From positions 1 to 59,150 of the forward strand of contig CADBNU010000171.1 of the NCBI GenBank assembly GCA_902796085.1: a DNA stretch of 59,150 nt. Direction: 5' to 3'. How positions within the stretch are numbered: position 1 is the stretch's first letter; each line of letters opens with the position of its first letter. Source of the DNA: Heyndrickxia coagulans. Lineage in GTDB: Bacteria; Bacillota; Bacilli; Bacillales; Caldibacillaceae. This document shows, one piece after another, positions 48,217 to 59,150 of this stretch. A program made the translations under genes and the position numbers. The notes beneath the pieces were generated by a model. That model worked only from the letters and a program-made list of their open reading frames with translations. It did no database searches and was not told the origin of the DNA.

Positions 48217-48846
48217 TCATTCCCCCCATGTTTTCGGGTTTTCTTTCCATTTCAAAATAAATTGTTTTTCCTGCTCAGTTATATTTCCACTTGTGGTGGC
48301 TGTATCCAAAAGTGTTGTAAATGTTGTTAATGAATGATAAGGGATCCCAACTTGTTTAAATTGCTCATCTGCGACTGGTAATTCATATGTAAAAATGGAA
48401 ACGACACCTAATACTTCCACGCCTGCTTCTTGTAAAGCGAGGGCCGCTTTGATCGAACTTATTCCAGTTGAAATTAAATCTTCTATGACAACGGCTTTTT
48501 GTCCAGTAAAATACTTTCCTTCAATCTGATTCTTTTTGCCGTGACCTTTGACATTGGATCGTACATAACAAAGCGGTAAATTCATGATGTCCGAAACCCA
48601 GGCAGCATGTGGAATACCGGCTGTTGCTGTACCTGCAATCAACTGAACATCGGAAAAATGCGTCTTAATTAATTTTGCCATTCCATTGGCAATTTCTTTT
48701 CGTAACGTCGGATAACCTAATGTTAATCGGTTATCACAATAAATTGGTGACTTTATACCAGAAGCCCATAAAAACGGTTCATTCGGATTAAGCGAAATGG
48801 CTCCTATTTCCAATAATTTATCTGCTAAAAATTGTTCGATACTCAT
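48217..48846 (-). CDS. pyrE: Orotate phosphoribosyltransferase
   Basis: Joins orotate and PRPP to give orotidine 5'-monophosphate, step five of UMP synthesis. The 209-aa protein has the conserved IKSPIYCDNRLT near 30-41 and the PRPP-binding motif AVVIEDLISTGISS near 116-129. It overlaps pyrF by 4 nt (ATGA) and is the last gene of the pyr operon. Confidence 0.98.
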   Translation of the reverse strand: MSIEQFLADKLLEIGAISLNPNEPFLWASGIKSPIYCDNRLTLGYPTLRKEIANGMAKLIKTHFSDVQLIAGTATAGIPHAAWVSDIMNLPLCYVRSNVKGHGKKNQIEGKYFTGQKAVVIEDLISTGISSIKAALALQEAGVEVLGVVSIFTYELPVADEQFKQVGIPYHSLTTFTTLLDTATTSGNITEQEKQFILKWKENPKTWGE

Positions 48847-49549
48847 GATTCAACCAACTCCCATTCCTTTTTCACTGTTAAATATGCTTGATAAGGGTCT
48901 TTTTTGTTCGTAATGGAACGGCCGACAACAATCCCTGTTGCTCCCTGTAAACGAGCAAATCTTGGGTCAGCAACGCGTTTTTGATCCCCATCCTGATCAC
49001 AAGCTAAACGTATTCCAGGAGTAATGATGATCAAGTCTTCATCTATACTTCTAATTAACTTTGCTTCATGAACAGAGCTCACAATCCCATCTAAGCCTGA
49101 GTCCTTAGCTAGTTTTGCATAATGATAAACAGAGTCAATTAATCTTTTTTCAATTAATTGTTCACGTCGCATTTGATCTTCCGATGTACTCGTTAATTGT
49201 GTTACAGCAATACATTTCGGTCGCTCTCCTCTTGAATTTTCTGCTAGTCCTTCAATAGCCGCCTTCATCATTTCACTGCCACCAGCAGCATGAACATTGA
49301 CTAAGTCGACATCTAAACACGCTAATCTTTTCATAGTTCGGTAAACGGTATTCGGAATGTCATGTAATTTTAAATCTAAAAAAATCTTATGACCATATGC
49401 TTTAATCTCTTTAATAACTTCTGGACCTTCTTGATAAAATAATTCCATTCCTACTTTAACAAAAAGGTTTTCATCGGAAAATTTTTTTAAAAATGTTCGC
49501 GTTTCTTCTTTATTTGGGAAATCAAGCGCAATAATAACCGGATATTCCA

Positions 49550-49550
<1 letters not shown>
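48843..49550 (-). CDS. pyrF: Orotidine 5'-phosphate decarboxylase
   Basis: Final step to UMP. The 235-aa TIM barrel has IIALDFPNKEE near 6-16 and the catalytic FLDLKLHDIPNT near 57-68 (Asp59, Lys61, Asp64), and ends with the phosphate site IVVGRSIT. It overlaps pyrD by one base (TAATG) and pyrE by four. Confidence 0.98.
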
Positions 49551-51233
<1,683 letters not shown>

Positions 51234-51237
<4 letters not shown>

Positions 51238-54200
51238 TGATAAACCAGCTCCCTGTTTTTCTTTGATGAAGCAATCGGGCTAACAGAAAATATGATTGAT
51301 TCGAGAACATTTAAAATTGCATCAACTGTATCCAAGGAGGTTAAACAAGGAACGGAATTCTCTACAGCCTCTCTTCGAATTTTAAATCCATCTCGTTCCA
51401 CTTCTTTTCCTTTTGTTAAGGTGTTGACGACAAGTTGTGCTTGACCGCTGCGAATCATGTGAAGTAAATTGTTTTGTCCGTTGTCACTGATTTTATCGAT
51501 AGGTATAGCAGAAATATTTTTTTTCTGTAAATACTTGGCAGTCCCTTTCGTTGCTAAAATTTGATAACCAAGTTTTTGGAATCGTTTTGCTAAAACACTC
51601 GCTTCTTCCTTATCTTTATCTGCGATTGTCATAATAACGGATCCGTACGTTTTTATTTTCATACCGGATGCTACAAGGGCTTTATATAGCGCTTTTTCCA
51701 ACGTTTTATCTTTCCCCATCACTTCACCAGTTGATTTCATTTCGGGTCCTAATGAAATATCGACTCTGCGAAGTTTGGCAAAGGAAAAGACCGGAACCTT
51801 TACAAATACACCATCATGGACTGGGATTACTCCCGTCTTAAACCCTAATTGTTCTAATGTTTTACCTAACATTATGTTCGTGGCAATTCTCGCCATTGGA
51901 ATATTTGTAATCTTACTTAAAAACGGGACAGTTCGACTTGAACGTGGGTTTACTTCAATGACAAACACTTCATCTTGAGAAACGACAAATTGGATATTTA
52001 GTAAACCTTTAATATTTAATGATTTTGCTAGTTTAATAGTGTAATCCACAATCCTATTTTGAATATCTTGTGAAATACTTTGTGGTGGATATACGGCAAT
52101 CGAATCACCACTGTGAACTCCTGCCCGTTCAATATGTTCCATAATGCCAGGGATTAAGACATCCTTTCCATCACTGATTGCATCAACCTCAATTTCTTTT
52201 CCTATTAAATAACGATCAATTAAAACGGGTTGATCAGGATTTTCTTTGACAGCATGTTCCATATAGTGTAAAAGTTCTTTTTCATGATAAACAATTTCCA
52301 TAGCCCTTCCCCCTAAAACATAGGAAGGTCGTACAAGTACCGGATACCCGATCTCGTTTGCAATTTGCACAGCTTCATCAACGCTAAGTGCTGTATTACC
52401 TTTCGGTTGTGGAATTTCGTTTTCCTGCAACATTTGTTCAAATAACTTTCGATTTTCAGCCCGATCCAAATCTTGTAAGCTTGTACCAAGTATATGAACG
52501 CCTCGTTCTGCCAGCTGTGCTGCTAAATTAATTGCCGTTTGTCCTCCAAATTGAATTGCAACGCCCTTCGGTTGCTCATGTTCGATCACATGCATTACAT
52601 CTTCAATGGTTAGCGGTTCAAAATACAATTTATCCGAAATACTGAAATCTGTTGATACCGTTTCTGGATTGTTGTTTATAATAATCGCTTCATAACCCGC
52701 CTCTTTAATTGCCCAAACTGAATGGACTGTTGCGTAATCAAATTCAACCCCTTGACCGATGCGAATCGGTCCTGAGCCGATGACTAATATACTTTCTTTA
52801 TCAGTTCGGATTGATTGATTTTCCTTATCAAAAGTACTGTAATAGTAGGAGTTCACTGCTTCTTTTTCTTCTACGCACGGTTGTATCGTCTTAAAAATTG
52901 GCAGAATGCCATGATGTTTTCGTAGATGATAAACGTCTATTTCTGGCAAGTTCCAAATTCGGCTGATCGTTTTATCGGAAAAACCATGCTCTTTCGCTTC
53001 CTTTAAAACTTCTATATTGTTTACATTTTGTTTTAATTTATTTTCTAATTGAATGATATTTAAAAATTTTTGCAGAAAAAATTTATGAATGCTGCTCCAT
53101 TGATGAATCGTATCTATGGAAAAACCCCTTCTTAATGCCTCACCAATATAGAATAAACGTTCATCGCCTGCTTTTTTTATCCGTTTTTCGATTACTTTTT
53201 CATCAAGTTCTTCGATTTCAGGTAATTCTAAATGGTATACTTTAGCTTCTAAAGAACGAACCGCTTTTAATATCGATTCCTCAAAGTTTTTTCCAACCGC
53301 CATTACTTCTCCAGTTGCTTTCATCTGTGTTCCTAATGTTCGATGGGCCGATTCGAATTTATCAAAAGGAAAGCGCGGTATTTTCGTAATTACATAATCT
53401 AGTTGCGGTTCATACATCGCTAAATTTGTTCCTGTAACAGGATTTGTCATTTCATCCAGCGTAATTCCGACTGCTATTTTACTTGCGATTTTGGCGATAG
53501 GAAATCCAGTTGCTTTCGATGCTAAAGCGGATGAACGACTAACCCGCGGATTCACTTCAATAAGATAATATTGCAAACTGTCTGGATGAAGCGCAATTTG
53601 TACGTTGCAGCCCCCTTCAATTTCCAATGCACGAATAATCTTTAATGAAACACGACGTAAAAGTTCTCTTTCTTCCGCAGATAATGTTTGACTAGGTGAT
53701 ACGACAATGGAATCACCAGTATGAATACCAACTGGGTCGATATTTTCCATATCACAAATAACAATCGCTTGATCTTTACAATCACGCATAACTTCAAATT
53801 CAATTTCCTTATATCCGGCAATACTTCTTTCTAGTAAAACTTGGTGAGCGGGACTTAGTTTTAATCCATTTGTGACAATCTCAACGAGATCCGCTTTATT
53901 ATTACAAATTCCACCCCCAGTTCCACCTAGTGTAAATGCTGGACGTACAATGACAGGAAACCCAATTTTCTCAACAAACTGATAGGCTTCCTCTAAATTA
54001 TGGACAATTGCACTTTCAGGTACAGGTTCGCCGATTTTTTCCATTAAATCGCGAAATTGTTGGCGGTCTTCAGCTTGTTGAATTGAAGAAAGTTTCGTAC
54101 CTAAAATTTCTACCTGAAATTGTTCTAAAATGCCAGATTCCGCTAATTCGACCGCTAAATTTAAAGCCGTCTGTCCGCCAAGTGTTGGAAGAAGTGCATC

Positions 54201-54446
54201 GGGTCGTTCTGTTCGAATAATACGTGTTAAAAATTCTACGGTCAGTGGTTCAATATAAATTCGATCTGCAATTTCCGGATCGGTCATGATTGTAGCTGGA
54301 TTCGAGTTCACTAAAATGACTCTATATCCTTCCTCTTTTAATGCTAAACAGGCTTGGGTACCAGCATAGTCAAATTCTGCTGCTTGGCCGATGATAATTG
54401 GACCAGAACCTATCACTAAGATCGTTTCAATATCTGTTCTTTTCAT
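51234..54446 (-). CDS. carB: Carbamoyl phosphate synthase, large subunit
   Basis: Makes carbamoyl phosphate from bicarbonate, ATP and ammonia delivered by the glutaminase subunit. The 1070-aa protein is complete: ATP-grasp half 1 (1-400; [20 protein letters not shown] near 13-32), oligomerisation domain (400-550), ATP-grasp half 2 (550-935; [20 protein letters not shown]) and a C-terminal regulatory MGS-like domain. Its usual partner gene carA (pyrAA) is not upstream: only 73 bp separate it from pyrC. It overlaps pyrK by 4 nt. In the pyr context the likely name is pyrAB. Confidence 0.98.
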
Positions 54447-54519
54447 TTACGTCATTCCCCCTATTGACAATGTCTTTTGTTATATAAAAAATTCCATTAT
54501 TTAAAAATTTTATTGGAAA

Positions 54520-55815
54520 TTATTGTTGGACAAGTTCTCTTTCCCATACAATTTTTCCGGTAGCAATCGTCATAATTGGCCATCCTTTACAATTCCATCC
54601 TGAAAATGGTGTATTCTTTCCTTTTGAGGCAAATTCGTCCGGATTAATCACTTTCTCCAAGTTTAAGTTCAGTAACACTATATCGGCAATCGCTCCTTCT
54701 TCCAGTTTGCCATATGGCAACTGAAACACTTCTGCAGGTTTTGTCGTCATCAAATCAATCAATTGTTTTAAAGTTAATTTCCTCGTCTCAACAAAATGTG
54801 TATATAAAAGTGGAAATGCAGTTTCTAACCCAACGATGCCAAAGGGAGCATTTTCCATCCCTAGCGCTTTTTCTTCTTCAGTATGTGGTGCATGATCGGT
54901 TGCAATAAAATCAATCGTTCCGTCAAGCAATCCTTCGATTAACGCTTCCTTATCTTCCTTACTACGAAGAGGAGGATTCATTTTAAAATGGCTATGATTG
55001 CCTGGAATATCATCTTCACAAAGTAACAAATGGTGTGGAGATACTTCTGCTGTCACATTTATTCCAGCCCTTTTCGCTTCGCGTACAACTCGTACCGATT
55101 CTTTTGTACTAATATGACATACATGGTAATGACATCCTGTTGCTTCAGCTAATAAGACATCCCGTGCAATTTGAGTTGATTCGGCAATGGATGGAATTCC
55201 CTGTAATTGTAACCGTTGATCAATTGTTCCTTGATGTACTACACCGGAATAAACAAGGGACATATCTTCACAATGGGCAACAATAGACTTGTTTAATTTG
55301 GCTGCTTGTTTCATCGCTTCGTACATTTGACCAGCTGTTTGAACTCCAACACCATCGTCGGTAAAGGCAAATGCGCCTGCATCTGTTAAAGCTCTAAAAT
55401 CATTTAATGTTTCACCTTTTAAATTTTTCGTTATTGCTGCATATGGCAGAACACGAACATGGGCAGTTTCTGCAATCCTTTGATTTAACCATTCTAATTG
55501 TTCTTTTGTATCAGGTACTGGGTTTGTATTGGGCATGGCACATACTGTCGTATATCCACCTTTGGCTGCCGCAAGTGTGCCTGTTTCAATGGTTTCTTTC
55601 TGTTCACCACCTGGTTCACGTAAATGGACATGAACATCAATAAACCCTGGTGCTACAACGCAATTTTCAGCATCTATAACTTTGTAGTATTGTTCGTGTT
55701 CTACAGATAATTCGTCGGAAATTTTTTCAACCACACCTTTATTGATCCAAATCGTTTTCTTTTCTAAGTCACCTTTTTGATTAACGAGCCATCCATTTTT
55801 GATTATGATTTTCAT
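54520..55815 (-). CDS. pyrC: Dihydroorotase
   Basis: Zinc enzyme that cyclises carbamoyl aspartate to dihydroorotate. The 431-aa class I enzyme has the metal motif [11 protein letters not shown] near 59-69 (His62, His64), the [12 protein letters not shown] loop, AHCEDMSL, and a later [14 protein letters not shown] with the catalytic Asp. It overlaps the end of pyrB by 35 bp, and GGAGGAG lies inside pyrB. Confidence 0.98.
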   Translation of the reverse strand: MKIIIKNGWLVNQKGDLEKKTIWINKGVVEKISDELSVEHEQYYKVIDAENCVVAPGFIDVHVHLREPGGEQKETIETGTLAAAKGGYTTVCAMPNTNPVPDTKEQLEWLNQRIAETAHVRVLPYAAITKNLKGETLNDFRALTDAGAFAFTDDGVGVQTAGQMYEAMKQAAKLNKSIVAHCEDMSLVYSGVVHQGTIDQRLQLQGIPSIAESTQIARDVLLAEATGCHYHVCHISTKESVRVVREAKRAGINVTAEVSPHHLLLCEDDIPGNHSHFKMNPPLRSKEDKEALIEGLLDGTIDFIATDHAPHTEEEKALGMENAPFGIVGLETAFPLLYTHFVETRKLTLKQLIDLMTTKPAEVFQLPYGKLEEGAIADIVLLNLNLEKVINPDEFASKGKNTPFSGWNCKGWPIMTIATGKIVWERELVQQ

Positions 55816-56713
55816 ACCCGATCTCCTCCGTAAATGTTTCTAATATATTTTTTAATACACTCATCCGTACATAGACCCCGTTACGCATTTGTTTAAATAT
55901 ACGAGAGCGACTACATTCCACTAATTCTGATGCAATTTCCACATTGCGATTTACCGGTGCTGGATGCATAATGATACTGTTTGCTTTCATCTTTTTTTCC
56001 CGCTCCATGGTCAAGCCGTAAATTTGATGGTATTCTTCTTTTGTCAAACCTAAAGTTTGCGCATGTCGTTCATGTTGAATTCGTAACAACATAACAACAT
56101 CAGCCGTACAAATCGCTTCATCGATCTCTACATACGGTCCAAAACACTTCATTGACTCATCGAACCATTCAGGTGGTCCTGAGAAACGAATTTTTGCTCC
56201 AAGTCTTGTTAGTGCATTTGCATTTGATCGAGCTACTCGGCTATGACGGATATCGCCAATGATGGATACTTGTAAATCTTTAAATTTGCCAAATTCTTGT
56301 TTAATCGTCAGTAAGTCGAGTAAAGTTTGAGTTGGGTGATTGCCACATCCATCACCGCCATTAATAATCGGAATTTGACAAGTTTTTAATTCTTCAAAAT
56401 AACGTTCCTTTTCATGGCGGATAACGACCATATTTACGCCCATTGATTGTAATGTTTTTACTGTGTCATATAATGTTTCTCCCTTTAAAACACTGGAGGT
56501 TCCGGCTTCAAAAGGAATAACTTCCAAACCAAGTTTGCGTTCAGCCATTTCGAAACTACTTTTCGTTCGTGTACTCGGCTCGAAAAATAAGTTCGCAACA
56601 AAAATCTGTTGTTTCGGTCTCCAACGTTTACCTTTGGCAAACTCACTGGCATCCCGTAACATACTTTCGATTTCCAATACGGATACGTCATCAACGGTTA
56701 ATAATTTTTTCAA
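55781..56713 (-). CDS. pyrB: Aspartate carbamoyltransferase, catalytic chain
   Basis: Joins carbamoyl phosphate and aspartate, the first committed step to UMP. The 310-aa protein has the carbamoyl phosphate motif [13 protein letters not shown] near 43-55, [17 protein letters not shown] near 118-134 and [10 protein letters not shown]. The start is TTG (56711-56713), 12 bases after GGAGG and the first start codon in frame after a stop; product starts [12 protein letters not shown] PyrR attenuator precedes it. Confidence 0.97.
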   Translation of the reverse strand: MKKLLTVDDVSVLEIESMLRDASEFAKGKRWRPKQQIFVANLFFEPSTRTKSSFEMAERKLGLEVIPFEAGTSSVLKGETLYDTVKTLQSMGVNMVVIRHEKERYFEELKTCQIPIINGGDGCGNHPTQTLLDLLTIKQEFGKFKDLQVSIIGDIRHSRVARSNANALTRLGAKIRFSGPPEWFDESMKCFGPYVEIDEAICTADVVMLLRIQHERHAQTLGLTKEEYHQIYGLTMEREKKMKANSIIMHPAPVNRNVEIASELVECSRSRIFKQMRNGVYVRMSVLKNILETFTEEIGYENHNQKWMAR

Positions 56714-56885
56714 TTTTCACTTAATCCTCCTTTATACAAAAAAACCTCTTTCCAGATGGAAAGAGGTCATACAAAAAGATAGATCGCAATTTGTCTGTAC
56801 TAAAAAAGTATAGACTACGAGCTACACTCTTCATATCGTCCCCCTTTCCAGCCTCTCTGGACTGTCTTTAAAAGGGTCCTTATAT
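56714..56885 (-). promoter_or_regulatory. PyrR-dependent attenuator between pyrR and pyrB
   Basis: The minus strand carries the PyrR-binding anti-antiterminator loop AGTCCAGAGAGGCTGG (56848-56863) and, 80 bases on, the terminator stem CCTCTTTCC / GGAAAGAGG (56745-56766) followed by T7. With UMP or UTP bound, PyrR holds the loop and lets the terminator form; without it, an antiterminator is favoured and pyrB to pyrE are read. Confidence 0.93.
56745..56766 (-). terminator. Attenuator terminator before pyrB
   Basis: Stem CCTCTTTCC / GGAAAGAGG with a 4-nt loop and seven T on the minus strand (56738-56744); the termination hairpin of the PyrR attenuator. Confidence 0.92.
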
Positions 56886-57592
<707 letters not shown>

Positions 57593-57616
57593 CGTTTTTT
57601 TGATCATTCGATTCAT

Positions 57617-58528
57617 TTATTTTCGTTTATGTAAAAAGTCTAATAAACGACAGAAATCTTCTGGTGCTGGACGATTAAATTCTAAATATTCCTTCGTTCG
57701 CGGATGATGAAAACCTAATACGCCTGCGTGTAATGCTTGTCCTTCAATATCTAATGTTTTTCTTGGACCATATTTCGGATCTCCAGCTAATGGGTGACCA
57801 ATATATTTCATATGAACTCGAATCTGATGGGTTCTTCCCGTCTCTAATTGACATTCGACATGAGTATAGTCATTGAAACGTTCTATAACTTTAAAATGAG
57901 TTACAGCATGCTTTCCATTTTCTACAACGGCCATTTTTTGCCGGTCTGTTTTATCACGTCCAATGGGTGCATCAATCGTCCCAAAATCATGGGGTATATT
58001 CCCATGAACTATAGCCTCATATCTTCTTGTTACTGTTTTTTTAACAAGTTGTTCAACTAATGCTTCATGGGCTAGGTCGTTTTTGGCCACCATTAAAAGA
58101 CCAGAAGTATCCTTATCAATACGGTGAACAATTCCTGGTCGCATTACACCATTTATCCCTGATAAATCTTGACAATGGGCCATCAAACCATTAACTAATG
58201 TACCAGATGTATGCCCTGGTGCAGGATGGACGACCATTCCGCGAGGTTTATTCACAACAATGACATCTCGATCTTCATAAACGATATCCAAATCCATTTC
58301 TTCCGGTTCAATATTTAATGGTACAGGTTCAGGGACATTAATCACTATTTTATCATTCGGTTCACATTTGTAATTCGCTTTTACTTTATTACCATTTACA
58401 AGAACATTTTCTTGCTTGATCCATTCTTGAACTTGAGTTCTTGACCATTCTTCATCAAGAGTTGTTATCAACTTATCAATGCGTATACCAGCTTCTTCTT
58501 CACTTACGAGATGATAAACTTTCTCCAT
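57617..58528 (-). CDS. rluD: RluD-type 23S rRNA pseudouridine synthase (YlyB)
   Basis: Isomerises uridines to pseudouridine in 23S rRNA (RluD-like). The 303-aa protein has an S4 RNA-binding domain (12-70) and the synthase domain with [11 protein letters not shown] near 92-102, the catalytic Asp138 in [11 protein letters not shown], and the RTHQIRVHM site. Start is ATG 58528, with AAGGAG six bases upstream; a longer frame to 58561 overlaps lspA and lacks a site. Gene order lspA-ylyB-pyrR as in B. subtilis. Exact target uridines are not known from sequence, so rluD is a family name. Confidence 0.93.
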   Translation of the reverse strand: MEKVYHLVSEEEAGIRIDKLITTLDEEWSRTQVQEWIKQENVLVNGNKVKANYKCEPNDKIVINVPEPVPLNIEPEEMDLDIVYEDRDVIVVNKPRGMVVHPAPGHTSGTLVNGLMAHCQDLSGINGVMRPGIVHRIDKDTSGLLMVAKNDLAHEALVEQLVKKTVTRRYEAIVHGNIPHDFGTIDAPIGRDKTDRQKMAVVENGKHAVTHFKVIERFNDYTHVECQLETGRTHQIRVHMKYIGHPLAGDPKYGPRKTLDIEGQALHAGVLGFHHPRTKEYLEFNRPAPEDFCRLLDFLHKRK

Positions 58529-58994
58529 CTTCTTTCTCCTTCTTTTTCTTTCGTTCATCAAAAATCATATAAATAATCAATAAAAACACACCAATTGTTA
58601 AACTCGAATCCGCAATATTAAAGATTGGAAAGTGATATCCAAAAATATTAAAATGGAGAAAATCAACGACTTCCTGCCGATATATACGGTCGATAAAGTT
58701 TCCAATCGCTCCACCTAACATTAAGGCGAGTGCTGTACCGAATAGGGGCTGACCTTTCACATGTTTTTGTATGTAATAAATGAGAAAAATAACAACGAGG
58801 ATCGTTACTATATAGAAAAACCACATTTGCCCCTGTAGTATACCCCAAGCAGCACCTCGATTTCGATGGGATGTAATGTAGAAAAAATTTTCAATTACAG
58901 GAATACTTTCTCCTAATTCCATTGATTTCACAATCATCCATTTTGTGAGTTGATCAATGCCGATCACGACAAGTGCAATCATATAATAAAGCAA
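58500..58994 (-). CDS. lspA: Lipoprotein signal peptidase (signal peptidase II)
   Basis: Membrane aspartyl protease that removes signal peptides from prolipoproteins. The 164-aa protein has four membrane segments and the catalytic aspartates Asp102 (GNFIDRIYR) and Asp129 ([11 protein letters not shown]). It ends in a charged Lys/Glu tail. The start is TTG (58992-58994), with GGAGGGG upstream. It overlaps the start of rluD by 29 bp. Confidence 0.97.
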   Translation of the reverse strand: MLYYMIALVVIGIDQLTKWMIVKSMELGESIPVIENFFYITSHRNRGAAWGILQGQMWFFYIVTILVVIFLIYYIQKHVKGQPLFGTALALMLGGAIGNFIDRIYRQEVVDFLHFNIFGYHFPIFNIADSSLTIGVFLLIIYMIFDERKKKKEKEDGESLSSRK

Positions 58995-59030
58995 CTTTTC
59001 CCCTCCAAACTAAAAAGTAAGCTCTTTTGC

Positions 59031-59036
59031 ATTTTA
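59031..59036 (-). promoter_or_regulatory. Candidate extended -10 promoter for lspA
   Basis: TAAAAT preceded by TGC, about 38 bp upstream of the lspA start; -35 (TCGCAA, 17-bp spacing) is weak. Confidence 0.4.
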
Positions 59037-59094
59037 GCATAATTTGTCACAGTTTGCGACGATTACTATATATAAACAATTGATAATAAAAATT

Positions 59095-59142
59095 AGGGTT
59101 GACGATTGGAAATAAAAAGATTATGTCAACATCGTCAACCCT
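59095..59142 (-). terminator. Terminator of the gene upstream of lspA (beyond the window)
   Basis: A perfect 12-bp stem AGGGTTGACGAT / ATCGTCAACCCT with a 24-nt loop, followed by AATTTTTATTAT on the minus strand. It probably ends the gene to the right of the window. The loop itself contains another GTTGAC. Confidence 0.65.
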
Positions 59143-59150
59143 TAAAAATG

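Noticed and set aside
56485-56694. A 69-codon minus-strand frame inside pyrB
   Set aside because: Shadow frame of pyrB; the protein is not like anything and has no start signal.
58663-58848. A 61-codon minus-strand frame inside lspA
   Set aside because: Shadow frame of lspA.

Overview
The window is 59 kb of AT-rich chromosomal core from an endospore-forming, low-GC Gram-positive bacterium of the Bacillaceae type. The evidence is gene order that follows the lspA-to-topA region of Bacillus subtilis almost gene for gene, the sporulation peptide SpoVM, the FapR fatty-acid regulator, the PrkC/PrpC pair, RemA, RqcH, PyrR attenuators and strong GGAGG ribosome-binding sites. I see no mobile element, CRISPR array, tRNA, rRNA or phage remnant. 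The species cannot be fixed from the sequence alone.

I call 56 protein genes. All but two (rqcH and rpmB) lie on the minus strand, so the window is read from right to left. 59.1-48.2 kb: lspA, rluD, then the pyrimidine operon pyrR-pyrB-pyrC-carB-pyrK-pyrD-pyrF-pyrE with two PyrR attenuators; pyrP and carA (pyrAA) are absent from their usual places. 47.9-46.2 kb: rqcH on the plus strand, converging on pyrE. 46.0-41.2 kb: calcium ATPase yloB, then yloC-remA-gmk-rpoZ. 41.0-29.0 kb: coaBC-priA-def-fmt-rsmB-prpC-prkC, then rsgA-rpe-thiN-spoVM, facing rpmB across a shared terminator. 28.4-20.3 kb: yloU-fakA, recG, and the FapR lipid operon fapR-plsX-fabD-fabG-acpP. 20.0-7.2 kb: rnc-smc-ftsY, ylxM-ffh, rpsP-khpA, ylqD-rimM-trmD, rplS with an L19-type leader, lepB, rbgA, rnhB. 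7.2-0 kb: ylqG-ylqH, sucC-sucD, dprA, topA.

The genes fall into a few working groups: UMP synthesis with RNA-level feedback through PyrR; malonyl-CoA-responsive membrane lipid synthesis; co-translational targeting (Ffh, FtsY, YlxM, LepB, LspA); translation start, ribosome assembly and rescue (Fmt, Def, RsmB, RimM, RbgA, RsgA, TrmD, L19, S16, L28, RqcH); chromosome upkeep (SMC, TopA, PriA, RecG, RNase HII, DprA); and Ser/Thr phosphorylation signalling (PrkC, PrpC).

I did not find a clear undescribed system. The most informative departures from the expected layout are the loss of carA from inside an otherwise intact pyr operon, the loss of pyrP, rlmN, sdaAB/sdaAA and the cys block, and terminators folded into the last codons of topA and ylqH. 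Translation starts were reset where ribosome-binding sites decide them; seven genes appear to use TTG and five GTG.
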